From Marinobacterium marinum (GTDB lineage: Bacteria; Pseudomonadota; Gammaproteobacteria; Pseudomonadales; Balneatricaceae): a stretch of 64,000 nt of DNA. Below the pieces are notes generated by a model. The model had not been told where the DNA came from and did no database searches. It was given only the letters and a program-made list of their open reading frames with translations. Location: the NCBI RefSeq assembly GCF_013868415.1, contig NZ_JACEMT010000046.1, positions 153,644-217,643 of the forward strand. Direction: 5' to 3'. A program made the position numbers and the translations under genes. How positions within the stretch are numbered: position 1 is the stretch's first letter; each line of letters opens with the position of its first letter. Shown piece by piece: positions 27,157 through 36,907 of this stretch.

Positions 27157-28059
27157 ATGGACAGCACCACCCTGGCGCTACTGGAGCGCATTTTTCTCAC
27201 GGTTTTACCTCTGGTTGCCATTGTCAGCGTCGGCTTTTTTTATGCTCGCGCGCAACACACTGACATGACAATCGCCAACCGCTTGAATATCGATGTTTTT
27301 TGCCCTGCACTGATTTTTTCGGTCATGTCGGCAAAGTCCTTCGACCTCCCGACCTATTCCAGCCTGGCCATCGGCGCCCTGATCGTCGTACTGGGCTCCG
27401 GCCTGCTGCTATGGCCCATCAGCCGTCTTCTGGGCGTACAGAGCAAAACCTTTTTGCCACCTATCATGTTCAATAACAGTGGCAACCTCGGCATCCCTCT
27501 GCTGGTACTGGCCTTCGGGGAACAGGCCTTGCCCGCAGCCGTCGTGCTGTTTCTGGTTGAGAACCTGCTCCACTTCACCGTCGGTATTTATATGCTCGAC
27601 CACCGCACCAACCCGTTCAATGTCCTGCGCATGCCGATGATTATCGCCACCATCGCAGGGCTGGTAGTCAGTACCTTTGAATGGACGCTGCCTGCAGCGG
27701 CACAGGTGCCCATTGACATGCTGGGACAAATTGCCATTCCGCTGATGCTGTTTGCGCTGGGCGTACGTATGACCGATGTGGATTTTTCCAACTGGAAAAT
27801 CGGTGCCTGGGGAAGTTTGCTGACCCCTCTCAGCGGAGTCGTCATTGCACTGGCTCTGCAACCCATCCTGCAATTGGAGCCGGTACAGTTCAGCTATCTG
27901 CTGATTTTCGGTGCACTGCCACCCGCCGTACTCAACTACATGATGGCCGAACGCTACAATCAGGAACCACAGCAAGTGGCCTCGATCGTCCTACTGGGTA
28001 ATATCAGCAGCCTGGTCGTGATTCCGGTCGCACTCGCCTTTGCACTGCAGATCGGTTGA
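27157..28059 (+). CDS. AEC (auxin efflux carrier) family transporter
   Basis: A 300-residue inner-membrane protein with about ten helices in two halves. Family stretches include NRLNIDVFCPALIFSVM, MFNNSGNLGIPL (the broken-helix Asn/Gly motif) and IAIPLMLFALGVRM. Bacterial members carry malonate, malate or other metabolites; the substrate here is unknown. It is divergent from aceE and could share its regulatory region, which hints at a carboxylate but does not prove it. The start follows CAAAGGA. Confidence 0.88.
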   Translation: MDSTTLALLERIFLTVLPLVAIVSVGFFYARAQHTDMTIANRLNIDVFCPALIFSVMSAKSFDLPTYSSLAIGALIVVLGSGLLLWPISRLLGVQSKTFLPPIMFNNSGNLGIPLLVLAFGEQALPAAVVLFLVENLLHFTVGIYMLDHRTNPFNVLRMPMIIATIAGLVVSTFEWTLPAAAQVPIDMLGQIAIPLMLFALGVRMTDVDFSNWKIGAWGSLLTPLSGVVIALALQPILQLEPVQFSYLLIFGALPPAVLNYMMAERYNQEPQQVASIVLLGNISSLVVIPVALAFALQIG

Positions 28060-28068
28060 GCCTAAACG

Positions 28069-28093
28069 GCCGGACCGGCGCAACCGGTCCGGC
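28069..28093. terminator. GC-rich stem-loop between the AEC transporter and the comEA-like gene
   Basis: GCCGGACCGG (28069-28078) pairs perfectly with CCGGTCCGGC (28084-28093). The two neighbouring genes converge on it. It lacks a long T-run, so its efficiency is uncertain. Confidence 0.65.
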
Positions 28094-28100
28094 TAAAGTG

Positions 28101-28385
28101 CTACTCGGCCTGCCCCGCTTCCAGCAAAATCAGGGTGCGATTTTTGTCCACGGTTGCCGGGCCAATGCCCTTCACATCCGTTAACTGCTCAACGGCTACA
28201 AAAGGCCCATGGGCTTCACGATAGGCCACTATGGCTTCAGCCTTGGCTGCACCCACGCCATTCAACGCAGACGCTATCTGTTCAGCCGTTGCAGTATTGA
28301 TATCGACAGGTTCTGCCGCCAGAGAAAAAGGCGAAAACAGCAGGGTTGAAGAGAGCAGCATACTGCTCAATAGACGTTTGATCAT
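28101..28385 (-). CDS. Small exported helix-hairpin-helix (ComEA-like) protein
   Basis: A 94-residue protein with a signal peptide (to about 24, ending SLAA) and a ComEA-type double helix-hairpin-helix: VDINTATAEQIASALNGVGAA, then LTDVKGIGPATVDKNR. ComEA proteins bind DNA in the periplasm during uptake. Short stand-alone forms are common in gammaproteobacteria and their role in competence is not always established. The gene appears monocistronic. Confidence 0.9.
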   Translation of the reverse strand: MIKRLLSSMLLSSTLLFSPFSLAAEPVDINTATAEQIASALNGVGAAKAEAIVAYREAHGPFVAVEQLTDVKGIGPATVDKNRTLILLEAGQAE

Positions 28386-28503
28386 GATTGCTTCCTTTCA
28401 GTCAGGGTCAATGCGTCAGCCATCCTGGCCGACACAAATCATCATAGGCAGACCGGCGCCGAACCTGAAGCAGGGTTCGGCCTTGCCTTGACCCTGATCA
28501 GTT

Positions 28504-29223
28504 TTACAAAGCAGAAAGCGCCTGCGCTACCTCCTGCTGTATGCGTTCCGCAACGACTGATGGCTCGCGGGTCTGCGTAATCGGTCGCCCGATTACCAGA
28601 TAATCACTTCCCGTGCGAATTGCTTCGCTCGGTGTCATGATGCGACGCTGATCGCCCTGTTCGGCATCAGCCGGACGAATTCCCGGCGTCACCAGCGTAA
28701 ACGGCTGCTTCAGAGCAGCTCGAATCGCAGACACTTCCTGCGCGGAGCAGACAATGCCATCAAGGCCCGAGTCCTGCGTCAGTTTGGCCAGACGCACAAC
28801 CTGCTCCATGGGATCAAGATCCAGCCCGATTTCAGCCAGGTCGGAGCGCTCCATACTGGTCAAAACGGTTACCGCGATCAGCAGCGTGCGGTTGCCCTGA
28901 ACCTGCTCCAACTGCTCACGCGCCGCTTCCATCATCCGGCGACCGCCCGATGCATGCACATTGACCATCCATACTCCCATCTCCGCTGCAGCACGCACGG
29001 CACGTGCCGTCGTATTGGGGATGTCATGGAATTTCAGGTCCAGGAAAACATCAAACCCCAACTGATGCAGTGCTTCAACCACTGCAGGTCCACAGCGGGT
29101 AAACAGCTCCTTGCCTACTTTGACCCGGCAAAGGGCCGGGTCCAGCTGCCGCGCCATCTGCAAGGCCGAGTTCAGGTCCGGGTAGTCCAGGGCAACAATA
29201 ATACGGTTGGTATCTGTGGTCAT
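28504..29223 (-). CDS. pyrF: Orotidine 5'-phosphate decarboxylase
   Basis: A 239-residue enzyme making UMP from OMP, the last step of pyrimidine synthesis. It has the opening [22 protein letters not shown] and the catalytic [10 protein letters not shown] with the active-site Asp-Lys-Asp array, plus [16 protein letters not shown]. It follows lapB by 12 bases, as in E. coli (lapA-lapB-pyrF). Confidence 0.98.
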   Translation of the reverse strand: MTTDTNRIIVALDYPDLNSALQMARQLDPALCRVKVGKELFTRCGPAVVEALHQLGFDVFLDLKFHDIPNTTARAVRAAAEMGVWMVNVHASGGRRMMEAAREQLEQVQGNRTLLIAVTVLTSMERSDLAEIGLDLDPMEQVVRLAKLTQDSGLDGIVCSAQEVSAIRAALKQPFTLVTPGIRPADAEQGDQRRIMTPSEAIRTGSDYLVIGRPITQTREPSVVAERIQQEVAQALSAL

Positions 29224-29235
29224 GTATAGTATCTC

Positions 29236-30423
29236 TTACTCGCCTTCAAGCCCCTGAATCGGGCCTGTCGTACCCCACTGCTTGCAGGACGGACATTGCC
29301 AATGCAAGGCGCGTCCCGCAAAGCCACAGTGGTTACACTGATAAATGGGCTTGTTCTGTTCCAGCTGTCCGGTCAAGCCTCGCAATACACTGAGACTCTG
29401 ACGTGCGCTACGGGAACCATAATCAATATGCATGTCGATCAGCCGATTAAATCCCCGGACAGATGGACGCTTCTTCAATTCTTCCGTGAGAAACTTGCCG
29501 GCGGCATACACATCCTTTCGCCGCCAGATGACCTCGGCCAGGGCCATGATCACCGTTGTCGATGAAGCCTGCTGCAGGCACTGACGCAAATAGCTCTCCA
29601 GTGCGTATTCGTCCCCCAGAGCGGTATAACACTCGGTCAGAGGCGCAATGGTTTCCGGCACCAGTAGCGGATCTTGCTCCAACACCTGCTTGAGCGTTTT
29701 GATCGCAGAATTCCAGCGCGACGCTGCCATCTGCACTCGGGCTCGGATCAGAGTTGCCCGGCAGCACTGTCGGTCATACTGCAATGCCTGCCGCAGGTAA
29801 TGCTCGGCAGCGGCAGCGCCCTCGGCTCGCAAGACCACTTCCGCACGCTCACAGCAATAATGCGCCAGCTCATGCCGAATATCGCTCAGGTCACCGCTCT
29901 GCAGCTGCGCAGCCATATCCAGCGCCTGCTGCCACTCGCTCTCTTTTTCGTAAAGCTTGATCAGTAACAACTGGGCCTTGCGACGGGCCACCGTATCGGT
30001 TGTTCGCTGAATAATGTCCAGCAACAGTTTTTCGGCTCGATCCAGCAGCCCCGAGGCCTCATAGTCCCGAGCCAAGGCCATCTGAATACGCAGAAAGTCG
30101 GATTCCGGCAAGTCAGGCCGCGCCAGCAGTTTCTGATGGATGGCAACGGCACGCTCAACCTCGCCCTTGCGGCGAAACAACTTCGCCAAGGTCAGGTGGG
30201 CGGGGATGGTCTCGGAGTTGATTTCCAGCGCGCGAATCAGGCTTTCGATCGCTTCATCGGTGTTTTCATTGATCAGGTGATCAAGACCGATGAAGTACTC
30301 CCTGCTCAATTCAGCGACCGCAGGCTCCGCTGACTGACGCCCCTGGACCTGGCTCCTGCCCAGCCACCAGCCGGCGCCCACCGCCAGAAACAGCGGGACA
30401 ATCAGCAGGTAATCCGACAGCAT
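29236..30423 (-). CDS. lapB: Lipopolysaccharide assembly protein LapB (YciM)
   Basis: A 395-residue inner-membrane protein. One N-terminal transmembrane helix (about 4-22) is followed by tetratricopeptide repeats (about 45-350) and a C-terminal rubredoxin-like metal site with CNHCG and CPSCKQW. In E. coli it controls LpxC turnover through FtsH and so LPS synthesis. It is adjacent to lapA with one base between them. Confidence 0.96.
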   Translation of the reverse strand: MLSDYLLIVPLFLAVGAGWWLGRSQVQGRQSAEPAVAELSREYFIGLDHLINENTDEAIESLIRALEINSETIPAHLTLAKLFRRKGEVERAVAIHQKLLARPDLPESDFLRIQMALARDYEASGLLDRAEKLLLDIIQRTTDTVARRKAQLLLIKLYEKESEWQQALDMAAQLQSGDLSDIRHELAHYCCERAEVVLRAEGAAAAEHYLRQALQYDRQCCRATLIRARVQMAASRWNSAIKTLKQVLEQDPLLVPETIAPLTECYTALGDEYALESYLRQCLQQASSTTVIMALAEVIWRRKDVYAAGKFLTEELKKRPSVRGFNRLIDMHIDYGSRSARQSLSVLRGLTGQLEQNKPIYQCNHCGFAGRALHWQCPSCKQWGTTGPIQGLEGE

Positions 30424-30424
30424 T

Positions 30425-30730
30425 TCAGTTGGCGTTTTTCAGGCCGGCCGTACGCAGCTGGTCAAGCTCCTTGCGGAAGGCCTGCTCTTTACGACGAGAT
30501 GAACTCAGGCGAGTTTTCAGCGCCAACAGCGTGAAGGCACTCAGGAACATGCCGCAGGCACCACCCAATACGAAGACGGCGATCAGCCAAAGGGAAAGGC
30601 TGGCTTCCGGTAATACAAAAAATACCAGATCAATACTGACCGGTTGAGTATTGTGGATGGTAAACAGAATGCCGATGCCAATAACAATCAGCGCCAGCAG
30701 GGTCAGGATCAGTTTTTTCAGCCAGTTCAC
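30425..30730 (-). CDS. lapA: Lipopolysaccharide assembly protein LapA (DUF1049)
   Basis: A 101-residue inner-membrane protein with two transmembrane helices (about 6-26 and 45-70) and a charged C-terminal coiled segment (LKTRLSSSRRKEQAFRKEL). NTQPVSIDLVF is the DUF1049 signature. It is in an operon with lapB. Confidence 0.94.
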   Translation of the reverse strand: MNWLKKLILTLLALIVIGIGILFTIHNTQPVSIDLVFFVLPEASLSLWLIAVFVLGGACGMFLSAFTLLALKTRLSSSRRKEQAFRKELDQLRTAGLKNAN

Positions 30731-30774
30731 GCTTTCTTCCTCTGCAGTTGACCGGCATTGTCATGGCAGGTAAA

Positions 30775-31071
30775 TCAATAGCCGGCTTTTAGCCCTTCAT
30801 TCACTTGGTCGCGCAGTTCCTTACCGGGTTTAAAGTGAGGAACATGCTTTGCGGCCAGGGGAACAGCCTCTCCCGTTTTCGGGTTGCGCCCCATACGAGG
30901 CGCCCGATAGTGTAACGAGAAGCTGCCAAAACCGCGAATTTCAATGCGGTCGCCCGTGGACAGAGCATCCGTCATATGATCAAGCATGGTCTTAACGGCC
31001 AGCTCCACATCCTTGACTGACAGCTCCGGGTGGGCATCGATCAAACGCTCGATTAACTCTGATTTGGTCAT
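30775..31071 (-). CDS. ihfB: Integration host factor, beta subunit
   Basis: A 98-residue DNA-bending protein that pairs with IhfA. It opens [21 protein letters not shown], and the DNA-intercalating arm reads [15 protein letters not shown] with the tip proline. It follows rpsA, the usual place of ihfB. A 9-bp stem-loop lies between rpsA and ihfB. Confidence 0.98.
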   Translation of the reverse strand: MTKSELIERLIDAHPELSVKDVELAVKTMLDHMTDALSTGDRIEIRGFGSFSLHYRAPRMGRNPKTGEAVPLAAKHVPHFKPGKELRDQVNEGLKAGY

Positions 31072-31092
31072 AACACCTCCGGTTCGGACCGA

Positions 31093-31114
31093 AGACCCTG
31101 TGTCAACAGGGTCT
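31093..31114. terminator. Stem-loop between rpsA and ihfB, possible attenuator
   Basis: AGACCCTGT (31093-31101) pairs perfectly with ACAGGGTCT (31106-31114). No T-run follows on the minus strand, so it more likely trims or slows the rpsA transcript than ends it. Confidence 0.5.
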
Positions 31115-31135
31115 CAGACTAGAGCAAAGCGGATA

Positions 31136-32818
31136 TCAGGAATCCTGCTTTTTCATCTGCTGCTTGATCAGGTCACCAATCGTAGTCGGTCCCTGTTCTT
31201 GCCCTGGCTGTTCCTGTACCGACTGCATCGCCTGTTTCACTTGAGCACGCTCCATCTGACGAACAGACAGATTCAAGGCTCGGTTACGACGATCAACACT
31301 TTGTACAGCTGCTTCCAGCTCATCACCGGACTTAAGTTCGGTGGTAAGATCTGCCACATGCGCCTCGGACAGCTCAGAAACCTTGAGCACGCCCTCCACG
31401 CCTTCCGCCAAAGCAACCGTTGCCTGGCGCGGGGTAACATCCTGCACCCTTCCCTGTACAATGCTGCCCTTCGGGTGCTGATCGGCATAGAGCGAGAAGG
31501 GATCGGAATTCAACTGTTTGATGCCCAGCGCAATACGTTCGCGCTCAGGATCAACGGAGAGCACCAGTGCCTCAACCTCATCCCCTTTGTTGTAGGCCTT
31601 CATCGCCTCCTCTCCCGGCACATCCCAGGACAGGTCAGACAGATGAACAAGCCCATCGATACCACCGTCCAGACCGATAAACACCCCGAAGTCGGTGATT
31701 GAGCGCACACGCCCCTTCAACACGTCACCTTTGGCATGCTGACTGGAGAACTGTTCCCAGGGATTCATCTGGCACTGCTTCATGCCTAGAGAGATACGGC
31801 GTCGCTGCTGGTCGATATCGAGAATCATGACCTCGACTTCATCGCCCAGCTGCACCACTTTGGAAGGATGGATATTCTTGTTGGTCCAATCCATTTCGGA
31901 CACGTGCACCAATCCTTCGATACCCGGCGCAATTTCGGCAAAACAGCCATAATCTGCCAGATTGGTTACTCTGGCCTTGACTCGACTCCCCACCGCGTAC
32001 TCGGCCGCCAACTTGTTCCAGGGATCATCCTGCAACTGTTTCAGACCCAGCGAAACACGCTTGCGTTCGGCATCATACTTCAGAACCTTGACGTCGATTT
32101 CATCGCCAACGGTCAGCACCTCGCTCGGATGCTTGACCCGTTTCCAGGCAATATCGGTGATATGCAGCAGGCCGTCGATACCGCCCAAGTCGATGAAGGC
32201 ACCATAGTCGGTCAGGTTCTTGACCACGCCCTTGATAACCAGGCCCTCTTCCATTTTTTCCAGCAGCTTTTCTCGCTCCTGGCTATAGGCCTCTTCAAGC
32301 ACTGCACGGCGGGATACAACCAGGTTATTGCTGCGCGCATCCAATTTGACGATGCGCATCTCCAATTCCTGACCTTCCAGGTGAGTGGTATCGCGCAAAG
32401 GACGGATGTCCACCAGGGAGCCGGGCATAAAGGCATTAAGGCCATTGACGTTGATTGTCAGGCCACCCCGAACACGGCCAACGATATGCCCCTGCACATT
32501 GCTGCCGGCAGCAAAAGCCTCTTCGAGCACGGCCCAAGCTTCAATGCGCTTGGCGCGCTCACGGGATAGAACGGTAGAGCCAAAGCCATCTTCCAGCGAC
32601 TCCAGTGCAACCCGCACCTCGTCACCAACCTGAAGGTGGCATTCCCCCCTGTCATCACGGAACTGTTCCAGAGGAATCACCCCCTCCGATTTGAGTCCTG
32701 CATTGACGATCACAAAGTCGTTATCAATCGCCACAACGGTACCGGTCACTATCGACCCCGGCGCCATATCCAGCTCTTTCAAACTCTCTTCAAACAGCTC
32801 CGCAAAACTTTCGCTCAT
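31136..32818 (-). CDS. rpsA: 30S ribosomal protein S1
   Basis: A 560-residue mRNA-binding ribosomal protein with six S1 (OB-fold) repeats spread over about 20-530. The repeated pattern is visible, e.g. [39 protein letters not shown] and [20 protein letters not shown]. The length matches E. coli (557). It follows cmk by 27 bases, the conserved order. Confidence 0.98.
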   Translation of the reverse strand: MSESFAELFEESLKELDMAPGSIVTGTVVAIDNDFVIVNAGLKSEGVIPLEQFRDDRGECHLQVGDEVRVALESLEDGFGSTVLSRERAKRIEAWAVLEEAFAAGSNVQGHIVGRVRGGLTINVNGLNAFMPGSLVDIRPLRDTTHLEGQELEMRIVKLDARSNNLVVSRRAVLEEAYSQEREKLLEKMEEGLVIKGVVKNLTDYGAFIDLGGIDGLLHITDIAWKRVKHPSEVLTVGDEIDVKVLKYDAERKRVSLGLKQLQDDPWNKLAAEYAVGSRVKARVTNLADYGCFAEIAPGIEGLVHVSEMDWTNKNIHPSKVVQLGDEVEVMILDIDQQRRRISLGMKQCQMNPWEQFSSQHAKGDVLKGRVRSITDFGVFIGLDGGIDGLVHLSDLSWDVPGEEAMKAYNKGDEVEALVLSVDPERERIALGIKQLNSDPFSLYADQHPKGSIVQGRVQDVTPRQATVALAEGVEGVLKVSELSEAHVADLTTELKSGDELEAAVQSVDRRNRALNLSVRQMERAQVKQAMQSVQEQPGQEQGPTTIGDLIKQQMKKQDS

Positions 32819-32845
32819 TACCGTTCCTTCCCAAATTTGGCTACA

Positions 32846-33541
32846 TCAACGCAGCCCTCTGTGTCTGGCTTCATCCAGTACAGCCTGCAACACCTCGTCT
32901 ATGGTCATGGCCGTGGTGTCGAGCCTCACTGCGTCCGGTGCTGGTTTCAACGGCGCGATTGTGCGATTCATGTCCCGCGCATCACGTGCCTTGATATCGT
33001 TCAATATATCATCAAGGCTAGCACCGGGTTCCTTGCTAATCAACTGCTTATAACGGCGTCGTGCACGCTCTTCCGCACTGGCATCCAAATAGATTTTCAG
33101 CTCCGCTTCAGGGAACACCACGGTGCCCATGTCACGACCGTCCGCAATCAATCCGGGCGCCCGCGCAAAATCACGCTGCCGGTTCAACAGCGCTTCCCGC
33201 ACCGGCCCCAGGGCCGCGATAACCGAAGCATCCTCACCCACCCGTTCATTACGAATGGCCTGAGTCACTTCCTCTCCTTCCAGTACGATTTGCACACCCT
33301 TCTCACTGTCCGATGCCTTGAACTGCACATCCAAATGCGCCGCCAGCACTTCCAGTGCTTCCACGTCATCCAGCGCTACACCATGGTGGCGGGCCGCCAA
33401 TGCCGTAAGGCGATACAGTGCGCCACTATCAAGCAAGTGCCAGCCCAGCTCCGTTGCCAATAACTGGCAAATCGTGCCTTTACCTGATCCTCCCGGACCA
33501 TCAACGGTGATGACCGCTACCTGCTTTTTCTCAGTGGACAT
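32846..33541 (-). CDS. cmk: Cytidylate kinase
   Basis: A 231-residue enzyme phosphorylating CMP and dCMP. It has the P-loop [20 protein letters not shown] and [21 protein letters not shown], all family hallmarks. Its start overlaps the stop of the tyrA-aroA fusion by one base, so the two are coupled. Confidence 0.98.
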   Translation of the reverse strand: MSTEKKQVAVITVDGPGGSGKGTICQLLATELGWHLLDSGALYRLTALAARHHGVALDDVEALEVLAAHLDVQFKASDSEKGVQIVLEGEEVTQAIRNERVGEDASVIAALGPVREALLNRQRDFARAPGLIADGRDMGTVVFPEAELKIYLDASAEERARRRYKQLISKEPGASLDDILNDIKARDARDMNRTIAPLKPAPDAVRLDTTAMTIDEVLQAVLDEARHRGLR

Positions 33542-35781
33542 CAGTCCTCCTCCTTATGAACGTTCAGACCCACTCGTTGCGCCTGCTCAACAAAATCCGG
33601 GTAGGCCGCCAACAGCGCCCCCCGCTGAGACACCGTCACTGTTTCTGTGCAGCACAAGCCTGCGGCAAGGGCTGCCATTGCCAGGCGCAGACTATCCTGA
33701 GTCTCGATAACACCCCCTTGCAGAGTGCCACCTGTCACCTGGATATAATCGTCGCCCTGCTCAACCGCGATGCCCAAGTCGATCAACATGGCGACGGTTT
33801 TATGCACCGGATCATCTTCCTTGTGCTTCAAGCGTGCCAAATCCGTAAAGCGACTCGGCCCTTCGGCCACGGCGGCCGCAACCAGCAACAGCGGCAATTC
33901 ATCCACCGCAGCCGCCAGCAAGGCTGCATCCGCATCAATACCTTTCAGACGGGCACCTGCAGTCACAACCAGATCGGCGACCGGCTCACCCAACTGCTCC
34001 CTTTGTCGCTCAAACCGAATATCGGCTCCCATTTGCTGCAAAACCTGCAACGCACCAATACGACTGGGGTTAATGCCTGCCGACCGCAAACAATAGCTGC
34101 CTTGGCTGCCGCGGTCTCCGGCGGCCACCAAAAACAGTGTCGCCCAGGAAATATCGCCGGGCACCTCTATATTCGTTGCTTCCAGATGCGGCCCCGACAC
34201 CAGCCGAACGCCATCTTCTGATGCACGAATATCGGCCCCCAAAGCCGCCAACATGCGCTCCGTATGATCTCGCGTCGCGACTTTTTCTCGGATACAGGTC
34301 GTACCCTCGGCCCAGAGCCCCGCTAACAGCAACGACGATTTCACCTGTGCACTGGGCACCGGCAACTGGTAATCGATTCCGCACAACCGCTGTCCACCCT
34401 TGATTGTCAACGGTGCTCCGCCGCTCGGCCCGGTCGTAATCGATGCCCCCATTTGTCGCAGCGGCTCGGTAACTCGTGTCATGTCACGCCGACACAGCGC
34501 TTCATCACCAAAAAGCTCGGTATCAAACGGCTGGGCTGCCAGCACTCCAGTCAATAAGCGCATGGCGGTCGCTGAATGCCCCAGGTACAAGGGCCCCGGC
34601 GGTGGCTTGAGGCCATTCAGCCCCACTCCAAACACCCGAACCTGTCCCTGATGCGGCCCTTCAATCACAACGCCCATGTCCCGCAGCGCCTGCAAGGTTG
34701 CCAAGCTGTCCTCGTTTTCAAGAAAGCCGCTGATATCAGTCACACCCTCGGCCAGCGCCGCCAGAATAATGGCACGATGCGATATCGACTTATCACCGGG
34801 CAGGCTGAACTCTCCATTGAGTGCAGCACCCCCACGGGCGCGCAAGTTTACCGCTCGTGTATGATCATTCGATGAATAGGCCGCCTTGTTCAATAACCGG
34901 GTAAAATGCTCACGAGCCGCTTTCGCTCGCGTAAAGATGCCCAGCATGCCTTCGCTGTCGCCCTGCTCAATGGCACCGCGCAAGCGTGCCACTCCGGCGG
35001 TATAGCGGTCAATCTGGCTCAGAATTGCCTCGCGGTTCGCAACACAGATATCATGCCACATAGTCGGATCACTGGCCGCTATCCGGGTAAAGTCCCGGAA
35101 ACCACCGGCGGCATAACGGAAAATATCCAGATTTTCCTCTTCCCGCGCCAACGTATCGACCAGCGAAAAGGCCAGCAGGTGCGGCAGGTGACTGGTCGCG
35201 GCCAGCACTTCATCGTGCCGCCCCACTTCCATTTGCAGAACTTCTGCCCCTACCGTCTGCCACAGCCGGGCCAACTCCAGCGTTGCGTTCGAATCGGTTT
35301 CCGGCAAAGGTGTCAAAATCACCTTGTGATGCTCAAACAGATCCGCATCCGAGGCGCGTACACCGCTTTTTTCCGCACCGGCGATGGGGTGCCCCGGAAT
35401 GAAGGTGCCGGGCAAGTGCCCAAAAATACGCCGCGCCGCCTGCACCAAATTGCCCTTGGTACTGCCGACATCAGTCACCAGTGTCTGCATACGAAGATAG
35501 GGGCGGATCTGCTCCAGCACGGCTTCCATCGCCTTGACCGGCACCGCCAGCACGATCAGGTCAGCCTGGGCGACCTCGGCGGACAGATCTTCCGCGATGC
35601 GGTCTATCACGCCCAATTGAAGCCCCAGGCGACATTCATCAGGACTGCGGTCAGCCCCCACGACTTCACCTACGCAAGCACGTGTTTTCAACGCCTTGGC
35701 CAAGGAGCCGCCAATCAGGCCCAGACCAATAATCAGGACCCGCTCAAGCCGGTACTGCGAATCGGAAAGATAGTTCAGCAC
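33541..35781 (-). CDS. Prephenate dehydrogenase / EPSP synthase fusion with degenerate EPSP synthase active site
   Basis: A 746-residue fusion like that of Pseudomonas. The TyrA half (about 1-290) looks intact: NAD loop [17 protein letters not shown], catalytic His in [11 protein letters not shown], and [13 protein letters not shown]. The AroA half (about 310-746) keeps [25 protein letters not shown] and DELP, but several positions that are nearly invariant in EPSP synthases are changed. The NxGT loop reads HSAT (402-405), KESDR reads KEDDP (654-658; the PEP-binding Arg is lost), and the DHR-type motif reads DSLR (696-699). I checked both C-terminal motifs against the DNA. Prephenate dehydrogenase activity is likely; EPSP synthase activity is doubtful. 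It overlaps hisC by 7 bases. Confidence 0.9.
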   Translation of the reverse strand: MLNYLSDSQYRLERVLIIGLGLIGGSLAKALKTRACVGEVVGADRSPDECRLGLQLGVIDRIAEDLSAEVAQADLIVLAVPVKAMEAVLEQIRPYLRMQTLVTDVGSTKGNLVQAARRIFGHLPGTFIPGHPIAGAEKSGVRASDADLFEHHKVILTPLPETDSNATLELARLWQTVGAEVLQMEVGRHDEVLAATSHLPHLLAFSLVDTLAREEENLDIFRYAAGGFRDFTRIAASDPTMWHDICVANREAILSQIDRYTAGVARLRGAIEQGDSEGMLGIFTRAKAAREHFTRLLNKAAYSSNDHTRAVNLRARGGAALNGEFSLPGDKSISHRAIILAALAEGVTDISGFLENEDSLATLQALRDMGVVIEGPHQGQVRVFGVGLNGLKPPPGPLYLGHSATAMRLLTGVLAAQPFDTELFGDEALCRRDMTRVTEPLRQMGASITTGPSGGAPLTIKGGQRLCGIDYQLPVPSAQVKSSLLLAGLWAEGTTCIREKVATRDHTERMLAALGADIRASEDGVRLVSGPHLEATNIEVPGDISWATLFLVAAGDRGSQGSYCLRSAGINPSRIGALQVLQQMGADIRFERQREQLGEPVADLVVTAGARLKGIDADAALLAAAVDELPLLLVAAAVAEGPSRFTDLARLKHKEDDPVHKTVAMLIDLGIAVEQGDDYIQVTGGTLQGGVIETQDSLRLAMAALAAGLCCTETVTVSQRGALLAAYPDFVEQAQRVGLNVHKEED

Positions 35782-36878
35782 GCGAGTACCTGCTTCAGGG
35801 CCTGCAGGAAGCGATCATTTTCTTCCGGCAGACCAACGCTGATCCGCAGGTGCTGCGGCATTCTGTAGGGTGCCAGCGGTCGTACAATGACTCCGGCTCG
35901 CAGCAGCGCCTCAAACACCGGTTGTGCCGGACGCCCCATATCGGCGGTGATGAAGTTGCCAAATGAAGGGATGAATTCCAGCCCCAACTGCTTCAAGCCG
36001 GTTTCCAGCTGCCGCATGCCTGCTCTGTTCACTTCGACACTGCGCTGCAAATAATCAGCATCCGTCAATACGGCTTCGGCCGCCGCCAGCGCCAAATGAG
36101 AGACATTGAACGGCTGTCGAACCCGGTTCAACAGATCCGTGATCACCGGCGTGGCCGCTGCAAACCCAACCCTCAGCCCCGCCAACCCCCAGGCCTTGGA
36201 AAAGGTCCGGGTAACGATCAGGTTGGGGTAATCGGGCAGCAGAGCCAAGCCATCCGGAAACTCGGCCATTGCCACATACTCGGTGTAGGCTTCGTCCAGG
36301 ACCACGATAACGTGCTCCGGTACGGCATCGAGAAAGGCGGTCAGCTCCTCGCGCATCAGGCCAGTGCCAGTGGGGTTATTGGGGTTGGCAATAAACAGCA
36401 ACCGGGTGCGTTCCGTAATCGCACTCGCCATGGCCTCAAGGTCATGACCATAATCAATGGCAGGGGTGACAACCGCTCGGGCGCCGCAGGCCTGGGTTAC
36501 GATGGGATACACGGCAAAGGAATATTCGGAGAATACCACTTCATCGTCGGGCTGCAGGAAAGCACGAGCGATCAGTTCCAGGACATCATTGGAGCCATTG
36601 CCCAGCGTGAGCTGAGCGCCCTCCAGGCCATAATGCTTGTGCAGGGCCTGCTTGAGCCCAAAACCGTTGCTATCGGGGTAACGCGCTGAATCCGCCAACA
36701 GTGCCTGGACAGCAGCCATCGCCTGATCACTGGGCCCCAGAGGGTTTTCGTTGCTGGCCAGTTTTACTATATCACTGATACCCAGTTCGCGTTCCAGCTC
36801 TTCCACCGGCTTGCCGGCTTCATAGGGGTGCAGTCCCTGCACTCCAGGTGTTGCCTGTGCCATAAAATCACATGACAT
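35775..36878 (-). CDS. hisC: Histidinol-phosphate aminotransferase (HisC2 / aromatic cluster type)
   Basis: A 367-residue PLP aminotransferase. The PLP lysine is in RTFSKAWGLAGLRVGF, with NPNNPTGT and LDEAYTEY upstream. The N-terminus MSCDFMAQATPGVQGL aligns with the Pseudomonas HisC2 start, which supports the 36878 start. Members in this location (pheA-hisC-tyrA/aroA) may work on imidazole acetol phosphate and also on aromatic keto acids (known for the group, not shown here). Confidence 0.93.
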   Translation of the reverse strand: MSCDFMAQATPGVQGLHPYEAGKPVEELERELGISDIVKLASNENPLGPSDQAMAAVQALLADSARYPDSNGFGLKQALHKHYGLEGAQLTLGNGSNDVLELIARAFLQPDDEVVFSEYSFAVYPIVTQACGARAVVTPAIDYGHDLEAMASAITERTRLLFIANPNNPTGTGLMREELTAFLDAVPEHVIVVLDEAYTEYVAMAEFPDGLALLPDYPNLIVTRTFSKAWGLAGLRVGFAAATPVITDLLNRVRQPFNVSHLALAAAEAVLTDADYLQRSVEVNRAGMRQLETGLKQLGLEFIPSFGNFITADMGRPAQPVFEALLRAGVIVRPLAPYRMPQHLRISVGLPEENDRFLQALKQVLAC

Positions 36879-36907
36879 GTGTTGGCATCCTTCTGATCGG
36901 GTAAGAC

